A stretch of DNA of 64,000 nucleotides, taken from the NCBI GenBank assembly GCA_038321965.1, contig JBBQFL010000010.1, positions 38,853 to 102,852 on the forward strand, written 5' to 3'. Both the position numbers and the translations under genes were made by a program. This DNA is from UKL13-2 sp038321965 (GTDB lineage Bacteria > Pseudomonadota > Gammaproteobacteria > Burkholderiales > Usitatibacteraceae). Position 1 is the stretch's first letter. Each line of letters starts with the position of its first letter. The notes beneath the pieces were generated by a model. It searched no databases. It was not told where the DNA came from and saw nothing but the letters and a program-made list of their open reading frames with translations. Shown piece by piece: positions 51,601-58,552 of the stretch.

Positions 51601-53853
51601 ATGAACCTCCACTCGCGCTGCCTGTCCGCGATAATCCTTTTCAATGCAGCTTTGCATTACGCGGGTATTGCAGTTGCGGCGGAAACTGATCCGGTACCGG
51701 CCAATCCAGAGTCGAATCCGAAAAGCGATACGGCTGTGCCGGAAAAAAAAGACCAGCCTGTGCCACCGTCCAAGGTACCGCTGCCAGTCCAGACCGTTGA
51801 AAAAATCGAAGTCAAAACCTCGCAGGACAATTACGATGCGCGCCGCGAAGATACGGCCACCAAGATCGTCGTGACTGAGGAAGAAATCGGCAAGTATGGC
51901 GACTCGCAACTCGCTGATGTTTTGAAGCGCCAGCCCGGCATCACGGTGACTGGCGGCGACATCCGTATGCGCGGGCTAGGCAACGGCTACACGCAGATTT
52001 TGCTCAACGGCGAGCGTGCGCCGCCGGGGTTTTCGCTTGATACCTTGGCGCCTAGCAGTGTCGAGCGGATCGAAATCCTGCGGGCCGCGACCGCCGAATT
52101 CAGTACGCAATCCATCGCTGGCACCATCAATATCGTTCTGAAGAAAAGAGTACGGATCGCACAGCGCGAAATCAAAATTGGTTATTTCACCGGCCGTGGA
52201 TATAAGGCCCCCAACGCGAATTTTTCGCTATCCGACAAGGATGGAAATTTCTCCTGGTCGCTTAACGGCGCTTACTTCGGAGGGTTTAACGATTACACGC
52301 AATCAGGCGGCGAATTCGGTGCTGATGCAAGCGGGGTGCCGAGCTTCGAGCGCGCCTACAGCAATCACTTTACAGGCACTTTCCACGGTGTAAATATTGC
52401 GCCGCGACTTAATTGGACGCTGCCAAACGGCGATACGCTGACTTGGCAGAATTTCGTCAACGCCAACCGTAGCCGAGGAGATGGTGATCGGCGGTTCGTG
52501 ACCATTCTCGGCTCAGACAATCTCTACCCAATCAGCCTCACCCACAACGCCAACGACAGTACGTTGGCACGCTCTGATTTGAATTGGGTGAAGAAGCTCG
52601 CCGAAGGGGCCAAGCTGGATCTTAAACTCGGCTTCACCTACGGCAATCGCGATATTGAATTTCTGCAGCGCGCGTTCACCAACAGCAATGTGCAAAATCT
52701 GGATAGCACTGTTATTTCGTCCGCAAAAGATTCTGGTTTTACATTTACCGGCAAATATTCCACGCCAATTGTTGAAGGTCATGCACTGGTCGCTGGCTGG
52801 GATACCGGCGCCAGTAAACGTACAGAGAATCGCGACCAGCGCGATAAGCCGCTTCCGGGCGTCATCCCTGTCATCAGTTTCGAGGATTTCGATGCCCGCG
52901 TGGTGAAATTGGCCGGCTTTGTACAGGATGAATGGAACGTGACCATGGATTGGTCCGCCTATCTGGGCGTGCGTTGGGAGGGCATCCGCACTGAAAGCGA
53001 GGGCAGCACATTTTCGACGACGCAGAACCGTTCGAGTGTTTGGAGCCCACTCATGCAGACGCTTTATAAATTACCGGATCGTAAAGGCGAACAGCTTCGG
53101 CTGGCGCTCACGCGCACCTACAAAGCGCCAGGTACTGCGAGCCTGATTCCGCGCCGCTTTACATCGACCAATAACACGCCGACTGATCCCGATACGCAGG
53201 GCAATCCCGACCTGCGACCCGAGCTTGCGACCGGGATCGATGCGGCGTATGAAAAATTTTGGGACAAAGGCGCGATGATGAGTGTCAGTGGCGCGCTTCG
53301 CCGCATCACTGGGTTTAATCGGCGCGGATTGTCATTCGTCAACGGTCGCTGGGTTTCGCAGCCGATCAACGATGGCACCGCAGATACGCGTAGTCTTGAG
53401 GCAGACGCCAAGTTTCCGGTCCAGATTTTTTATCCAAACGCACCACCGGTAGATTTTCGTATCAATTTGAACCGCAATTGGTCCACTGTGAAATCGGTGC
53501 CGGGACCGAACAATCGGCTCGATCAACAAACACCGTTCAGCGCGACCATCGGTCTTGACTACCGCATGAAGGGCGGGGAATTTACCGCCGGCGGGAGTTA
53601 CAGCTTCAAGAGTGGTGGGCTGGTGCGCATTTCCGAAAATCAAAGCACCAATGTCGCGCCACGCCGCGAACTGGATGTCTACGCGCTGTGGAAATTTACG
53701 CTGAAGACGCAATTTCGGCTAACCCTTGCCAACGTGCTACGGCAGGACTATATCAACGAAAGAAGCTATTTCGATCAATTTGGCAGCCTGCGTCAAAGCA
53801 CCGTCTTTCCGTCGAGCATGCATGTGCGGACGAATCTTGAGATGAAGTTTTAG
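51601..53853 (+). CDS. TonB-dependent outer-membrane receptor
   Basis: The product has 750 residues. The signal peptide ends AVAAETD, followed by a Pro/Lys-rich stretch. The plug domain spans about residues 60-185 (IVVTEEEIGKYGDSQLADVL; RQPGITVTGGDIRMRGLGNG; ERIEILRAATAEFSTQSIAG; TINIVLKKR). The rest is a 22-strand barrel with a terminal aromatic residue (TNLEMKF). It imports a chelate or other large ligand; the substrate is not evident. Genes for siderophore synthesis or a matching ABC importer are not in the window. A hairpin repeat lies just downstream. Confidence 0.92.
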   Translation: MNLHSRCLSAIILFNAALHYAGIAVAAETDPVPANPESNPKSDTAVPEKKDQPVPPSKVPLPVQTVEKIEVKTSQDNYDARREDTATKIVVTEEEIGKYGDSQLADVLKRQPGITVTGGDIRMRGLGNGYTQILLNGERAPPGFSLDTLAPSSVERIEILRAATAEFSTQSIAGTINIVLKKRVRIAQREIKIGYFTGRGYKAPNANFSLSDKDGNFSWSLNGAYFGGFNDYTQSGGEFGADASGVPSFERAYSNHFTGTFHGVNIAPRLNWTLPNGDTLTWQNFVNANRSRGDGDRRFVTILGSDNLYPISLTHNANDSTLARSDLNWVKKLAEGAKLDLKLGFTYGNRDIEFLQRAFTNSNVQNLDSTVISSAKDSGFTFTGKYSTPIVEGHALVAGWDTGASKRTENRDQRDKPLPGVIPVISFEDFDARVVKLAGFVQDEWNVTMDWSAYLGVRWEGIRTESEGSTFSTTQNRSSVWSPLMQTLYKLPDRKGEQLRLALTRTYKAPGTASLIPRRFTSTNNTPTDPDTQGNPDLRPELATGIDAAYEKFWDKGAMMSVSGALRRITGFNRRGLSFVNGRWVSQPINDGTADTRSLEADAKFPVQIFYPNAPPVDFRINLNRNWSTVKSVPGPNNRLDQQTPFSATIGLDYRMKGGEFTAGGSYSFKSGGLVRISENQSTNVAPRRELDVYALWKFTLKTQFRLTLANVLRQDYINERSYFDQFGSLRQSTVFPSSMHVRTNLEMKF

Positions 53854-53874
53854 GGGCGCTGCACTGGAAATGGC

Positions 53875-53938
53875 AAACGTTTATTGGCGCGCAATTTCAG
53901 CCAATTTCGGCCTGCAATGTATGCCAATGCTGGAGTTT
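53875..53938 (+). repeat. Dispersed hairpin repeat, copy D
   Basis: ATTGGCGCGC at the left and GCCAATGCTGGAGTTT at the right are the arms. The loop TTTCAGCCAATTTCGGCCTG keeps the family signature. It starts 21 bases after the receptor stop. A partial left-arm sequence (GCACTGG) also lies just before it. Confidence 0.75.
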
Positions 53939-54221
53939 ACCGATTTGCGAATCGGTAAAAAATCACGTCACCAGCAACAACAACGTCAGGTCTGTACACA
54001 TAGTAAGCAGAGTACAAGCTTAAGGCGTGGCAAGGCGCCGAGGAAAAAATGCCTGAAGACCCGCGTGAATGCTTATGTTTGTTCCTGACCTTCGAAGCAC
54101 TTGCGCTGAATTCAGAGATTGAAGCGGTCGAGAATTTTTCGGTGGTGCGCGCGGTAAGATGCGAGGGCATAAGCGCTTCCCTGCCCTGATTCCCGCCACC
54201 TTCTCTCCAAACCCCGCAAAT
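53939..54221. other. Intergenic region before the protease/FHA pair
   Basis: After repeat copy D, about 280 bp precede the protease gene. Short open frames here look non-coding (low-complexity, no homology seen). It should contain the protease promoter; no clear -35/-10 pair stands out. Confidence 0.35.
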
Positions 54222-55703
54222 ATGACTCCAACGCAGCGTTCAATTTTCGCTGGTCTGCTCTGTTTTGTCGCCAACCTGTTGCCGGTTCATGCGCAGCCGA
54301 TGGACAAAAGAGCGGATATCGATACGGCGACCAAATCCGCGCAGGCTCCTCAGGTTTCATTGCCGACGCCATCGGCCTCGGCTCGCGAACTTTTTTCGCG
54401 CTACAAGGATCGACTTGTACAGGTGCGGGTGTTGCTCACCAGCGCCAACGAACAATCCTCGCTGGGCTCAGGCTTCGTGGTGCGCGATGATGGGCCCAAG
54501 GGCGTCTGGCTGGTGACGAACTATCACGTCGTCTCGTCGCTGGCGATCAATCCCGACAAATTTCGCATTGAACTGAGGCCGACCAGCGAACGCGCCGTCA
54601 AGGCGACACTGGTCGCCGTTGACGTGATCCACGACCTGGCGGTGCTACGTACTGAACCAGTCGCCGGCGCGACCCCGTGGCCGGCGTTTGATTTGCGCGA
54701 AACCGCGTTGGCGCAGGGCGAACGGGTGTTTTCGCTTGGTAATCCAATGGAACTCGGTTTTCTGATCTCGGAGGGCATTTACAACGGCCCGGTTGAATCG
54801 CGGATTTACGAGCAGATGCTGTTTTCGGGGGCACTCAATTCTGGCATGAGCGGCGGGCCGTCAATTGACGATGCCGGCCGCGTCGTCGGCGTCAATGTCG
54901 CCACCAGGCGCGGTGGTCAACTGCTCAGCTTTCTGGTGCCGGTGCGCTACACCCGCGAGTTGCTGGAGCGCGCCTGGCAGGCGCCGCCGCGCAAAGAGTG
55001 GCGCACCGAAATCGCCAGGCAGTTGATCGCACACCAAAATTTTGTCGCGGGCAAGCTGTTGAGCGCGGTCAGTGCCGAGCCGGTCAAGTCCACCCTGGAA
55101 ATTGCGGCAAGCGGACAAGCGAAGTCGGCACAAACCGCTGGCAGGATCAGTCCTGCCGCACAAGGCTCGGTTGCGGCCGCGAAGGCTGGATTTGCTAGCC
55201 AGGGGATTGCGGGACGGGTCGTTCCGACGCTCGACGGCAGCCTGACCAAATGCTGGGCCGGCGGCCGCGATGGTGAGCGGCTACGATACCAGCGGGACAC
55301 CCTCGATTGCAGCCTGCATTCAGGACTGTACGTGCGGCAGAGCCTGCAAACCGGTCAGCTGAGCATTCGACATATGCTCCTGCGTAACGACAAGCTTACG
55401 ACGCCGCAATTTCTCGCACTCGGCGCGGTTGGACGTGCCGCATCTTCCTATATGCAAGTTGGCACTTCTGAATTGACCCCCGCCGAATGCCGAGATGACT
55501 TCGTGCGCGGCACCGTACACATCTACCGGGTCGCCATCTGCCTGAAAGCCTATAAGAAGTTTGAAGGCATCTATGATTTCACCGTGACCGCCACGCAATC
55601 CGATGACGCGCACGAACGCATGATCAGTGCGCTGTCGATGCAAGGAATATCGTTCGAGAACGGACAGCAACTGAGCAAACTGTTCCTGGAGCGCCTGCAA
55701 TGA
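54222..55703 (+). CDS. Exported trypsin-like (DegP-type) serine protease with unique C-terminal domain
   Basis: The product has 493 residues from ATG 54222. The signal peptide ends VHAQP. The protease domain spans about residues 60-260 with His102 in VTNYHVV, Asp138 in IHDLAVLR, and Ser210 in LNSGMSGGPSID. No PDZ domain follows. Instead there is a roughly 220-residue C-terminal region with paired Cys residues (LTKCWAGG, LDCSLHSG, AECRDD, AICLKA) that I do not recognise. The next gene, an FHA membrane protein, overlaps its stop by 4 bp, so they form a coupled pair. Confidence 0.85.
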   Translation: MTPTQRSIFAGLLCFVANLLPVHAQPMDKRADIDTATKSAQAPQVSLPTPSASARELFSRYKDRLVQVRVLLTSANEQSSLGSGFVVRDDGPKGVWLVTNYHVVSSLAINPDKFRIELRPTSERAVKATLVAVDVIHDLAVLRTEPVAGATPWPAFDLRETALAQGERVFSLGNPMELGFLISEGIYNGPVESRIYEQMLFSGALNSGMSGGPSIDDAGRVVGVNVATRRGGQLLSFLVPVRYTRELLERAWQAPPRKEWRTEIARQLIAHQNFVAGKLLSAVSAEPVKSTLEIAASGQAKSAQTAGRISPAAQGSVAAAKAGFASQGIAGRVVPTLDGSLTKCWAGGRDGERLRYQRDTLDCSLHSGLYVRQSLQTGQLSIRHMLLRNDKLTTPQFLALGAVGRAASSYMQVGTSELTPAECRDDFVRGTVHIYRVAICLKAYKKFEGIYDFTVTATQSDDAHERMISALSMQGISFENGQQLSKLFLERLQ

Positions 55704-56710
55704 GCTGGGTAGTCGAACTGCTGCATCGCGACGGCTCGGTGCTGACCCGCGTGCCGGTGCCGGGGTATGTCTCGGCTGGCCTGTCGGACGCGACGGCAGC
55801 CACTCGTACCGTCAACATCGGGCGCGCACTGGACAACGATCTGGTGCTGGACGACCCGCATTGCGCGGCCCACCACGCGCGCCTTGAGGTCACCGACGAT
55901 GGCGCGGCGCGGCTGATCGATCTGCGTACACGCAACGGCATCATTTCAGCCCACAACAAGCGCGCCGCCATTTTTGACATCAAGAACGATGAACCCTTTC
56001 GCCTCGGTCATACCTTGATTCGCGTGCGTTCCAGCGATTGGCCATTAGCTGAAGAGCGGTCGCTGTCGCGGCTGCCGGTTTGGCCTTTTGCACTGCTGGG
56101 GTTCGTGTTGGTACTGGCGTATGGGGCCTGGCAATTGTGGCTGGGAGATGTGCAGGAGAAAGCCCCGCAATATTTGTACGGTCTTGGCAGCCTCGCACTG
56201 GCGTTGTGCATGTGGAGCGCCATGTACGCTTTGTTCGGTCGCCTGTTCACCGGTGTTGAGCGATTTTTTTCGCACCTTGCCATCGCCTCTGCCGGCTACC
56301 TGACAGGCACACTGATACTCAATTCCCTTGAGCTGCTCGCGTTTTCTGCGTCCTGGCTTTGGCCGATCCGTATCACCCAGCCGGTGGTGGTGCTGGTGGC
56401 TGCGATGACGGTGCGTTTTCATTTGCGCCTCGCCGATCCGCGCCACTGGCGGACGCTGCGCATCGGCGTGGTGGTGGTCGCCACACTCGCGATCATCATT
56501 CCATTGGCACAGCATTGGGTGTCGCATCAGCGCCTCACCGATGTGCAGACCATCAATTCCAGCGAGCATCCAGCGCTACGGCTTGCGTCACCGGTGAGTC
56601 TGCAGGAGTTCAGTGCGGCTGCAGGTTCGCTAAAAGCCCGCGTCGATAAGGCGCGCAAGACTGACGAGGACAATGGCGATGCGGTCACCGGGGGCGAAAA
56701 CATCGAGTAA
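55700..56710 (+). CDS. FHA-domain membrane protein
   Basis: The product has 336 residues. The N-terminal FHA domain (about residues 15-110) has VNIGRALDNDLVLDDPHCAA, where GR and the later H are phosphothreonine-binding positions, and LIDLRTRNGI. Five to six helices follow (PFALLGFVLVLAYGAWQLWL; LGSLALALCMWSAMYALFG). It starts inside the protease stop codon (ATGA). The FHA side should be cytoplasmic and read a phosphoprotein; the coupled exported protease suggests signalling across the membrane. No kinase is in the window. Confidence 0.85.
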   Translation: MSWVVELLHRDGSVLTRVPVPGYVSAGLSDATAATRTVNIGRALDNDLVLDDPHCAAHHARLEVTDDGAARLIDLRTRNGIISAHNKRAAIFDIKNDEPFRLGHTLIRVRSSDWPLAEERSLSRLPVWPFALLGFVLVLAYGAWQLWLGDVQEKAPQYLYGLGSLALALCMWSAMYALFGRLFTGVERFFSHLAIASAGYLTGTLILNSLELLAFSASWLWPIRITQPVVVLVAAMTVRFHLRLADPRHWRTLRIGVVVVATLAIIIPLAQHWVSHQRLTDVQTINSSEHPALRLASPVSLQEFSAAAGSLKARVDKARKTDEDNGDAVTGGENIE

Positions 56711-56775
56711 GTTGAACGAGGCCAACCCGCAGTTGGTCTGCTTTCGGACCATCAGGTTCCGCAAAGCATGCAGGT

Positions 56776-57234
56776 ATGAAGTCATCGTGCCCTTCCGAAT
56801 TTGCTATCGCCGCCAAGGAGACACTGTTGAATATCCGTCCCATTCAGCCATCCGAAATAGAAGCCGCCCGCCTGTTACTGAAAGCGAATGGTTGGGACAG
56901 GCGCGTGGCCAATACAGTCGAATTCAGCGAGTTACTTTCACGCTCGCAAATCGTATTGGTGGCGGTAGAAGGTGCCGAGGTCATTGGCTTCCTGCGGGCG
57001 CTCAGTGACGGTCTGTCGAACGGTTATATTTCGATGCTCGTCGTTGCGGAGGATCGTCGACAGAAAGGCGTGGGACGAGCGCTCATCAAGGCGGCGATGG
57101 GCGATGACAAGCGAATGACCTGGGTGCTGCGTGCGGCGCGCAACGGCGCCGTAGGTTTTTACGAAAAACTTGGGTTCGCACAATCGGAGGTGGCGATGGA
57201 GCGGCCCGGAATTAAGGTTGCTGGTGACGTATGA
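56776..57234 (+). CDS. GNAT family N-acetyltransferase
   Basis: The product has 152 residues from ATG 56776. A TTG at 56827 with GGAG 6 bases upstream gives a more usual N-terminus (LNIRPIQPSEIEAAR) and may be the true start. The acetyl-CoA site is VVAEDRRQKGVGRALI, and the C-terminus VGFYEKLGFAQSE is standard. It transfers acetyl to an amine; the substrate is unknown. It lies alone between the FHA gene and the Bug-family gene. Confidence 0.86.
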   Translation: MKSSCPSEFAIAAKETLLNIRPIQPSEIEAARLLLKANGWDRRVANTVEFSELLSRSQIVLVAVEGAEVIGFLRALSDGLSNGYISMLVVAEDRRQKGVGRALIKAAMGDDKRMTWVLRAARNGAVGFYEKLGFAQSEVAMERPGIKVAGDV

Positions 57235-57310
57235 ATAACGGCTGCGGGTTTTCGAGCGTCGTCGTGCACGTGCTAGCATCAAGAACAATGTGCAAAGCGA
57301 GAGGAAAAAA

Positions 57311-58279
57311 ATGAAAGTGATTTTGTCGACTGTGCTGATGTGTATTGCGGCTAATTTTGTCCCATCAGCTGGTGCGCAGACGTGGCCTAGCAAGCCGGTC
57401 AAGATGGTCGCGGTATTTCCGCCCGGCGGCTCAGTGGATACGGTCGCTCGCATCCTTTCGTTCCAGCTCACCAAACAACTCGGCCAGCAGTTCATTGTTG
57501 ATAACAAAGGCGGTGCGTCAGGGTCGATTGGCACGGCGGCGGTTGCAAAGTCTGCGCCAGACGGCTACACCTTTGCTGTGGTGTTTGATACGCACGGTGT
57601 CAATCCGAGCCTGATTCCGAATCTGCCGTTCGACACCTTGAAGGATCTTGCACCGGTAATGATTGTGGGTACCTCGGCGATGGTGATCGCGCGGCATCCG
57701 ACTGTCGCATTCAAGGATTTCAAGGAAGTGATCGCAGCGGGCAAACAGAAAGCCGACGCCGTTTCATACGGCACCATCGGCTCCGGCAGTCTCGGTCATC
57801 TGGCCATGACACAGATTGGCAATCTCTCCGGCTCCGCGTTCAACCACATTCCCTACAAAGGTGGCGGCCCGTTGGTGCAGGATGCCATCGCCGGCCATGT
57901 ACCGCTGATGATCGGCACCATCTTTCTTGCGAAGCCGCAGATCGACGCAAAGATGCTCGTTCCACTGGCCGTTACTTCGGCCAAGCGTTCTTCACGGTTG
58001 CCAGATGTGCCCACCGTTGCCGAGCAGGGTGTGCCAGGGTTTGAGTCGGTCGCATGGTGGGGCGTGGTTGCGCCATCAGGCACGCCACCGGAGATCATTT
58101 CCCGCATGAACGAAGCACTGGTCAAGGCCCTGAAGGCACCGGACGTTGCCGAAAAACTTTCCGCGCAGGGCATGGAGATTGTTGGTAGCAAGCCGGAGGC
58201 GCTGCAGGCTTTCCTTCAGTCTGAAATTGGTCGTTGGTCGAAGGTGGTGATGGACAATAAAATCAAAGCAGGGGAGTAA
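57311..58279 (+). CDS. Bug/TctC family tripartite tricarboxylate transporter substrate-binding protein
   Basis: The product has 322 residues from ATG 57311, preceded by GAGAGG. The signal peptide ends SAGAQTWPSKP. The family motifs are present: VFPPGGSVDTVAR, IVDNKGGASGSIGTAAVAKS, DGYTF, HIPYKGGGPLVQDAIAG and GFESVAWWGVVAPSGTP. Bug proteins bind small carboxylates or similar ligands in the periplasm and are greatly expanded in Burkholderiales and relatives. No TctAB membrane genes are adjacent. A hairpin repeat lies 107 bp downstream. Confidence 0.94.
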   Translation: MKVILSTVLMCIAANFVPSAGAQTWPSKPVKMVAVFPPGGSVDTVARILSFQLTKQLGQQFIVDNKGGASGSIGTAAVAKSAPDGYTFAVVFDTHGVNPSLIPNLPFDTLKDLAPVMIVGTSAMVIARHPTVAFKDFKEVIAAGKQKADAVSYGTIGSGSLGHLAMTQIGNLSGSAFNHIPYKGGGPLVQDAIAGHVPLMIGTIFLAKPQIDAKMLVPLAVTSAKRSSRLPDVPTVAEQGVPGFESVAWWGVVAPSGTPPEIISRMNEALVKALKAPDVAEKLSAQGMEIVGSKPEALQAFLQSEIGRWSKVVMDNKIKAGE

Positions 58280-58386
58280 TCGGCCCGAGCCGCCGCGCAT
58301 GACCATCGTTGCGGCGACCTTAAAGATAGTCCCCATCAAGTTATGGTTGGCGAGTGCGATTCACATGCGGGCGAACAAAAATATTG

Positions 58387-58453
58387 GAACTCTAGCATTG
58401 GAGCGCTTCTTCAGACATTTTTGTCTCGTGAGGCGCGTCAATGCTGGTGTTTT
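58387..58453 (+). repeat. Dispersed hairpin repeat, copy E
   Basis: CTAGCATTGGAGCGC and GGCGCGTCAATGCTGGTG are the arms, with one or two mismatches. The loop TTCTTCAGACATTTTTGTCT keeps the TTCAG-ATTTT spacing. It lies 107 bases after the Bug-family stop and before the terminator of the convergent gene. Confidence 0.75.
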
Positions 58454-58494
58454 GTAATTGCGACTTAGAGCTCTATTGTCCCATCTCATTGAAA

Positions 58495-58525
58495 CCACAA
58501 CGCCCGGCATCACCGGGCGTTGTGG
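58495..58525 (-). terminator. Terminator of the minus-strand repeat-protein genes
   Basis: CCACAACGCCCGG (58495-58507) pairs perfectly with CCGGGCGTTGTGG (58513-58525) around a 5-base loop. It lies 28 bp beyond the stop at 58553 on the minus strand. The T-run is short. Confidence 0.75.
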
Positions 58526-58552
58526 CTTCTGCTTTCAATCAATCATCGCCCC

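Noticed and set aside
53870..54088. Small plus-strand open frame in the gap after the TonB-dependent receptor
   Set aside because: It runs through repeat copy D, has basic low-complexity composition and no ribosome site or homology that I recognise.
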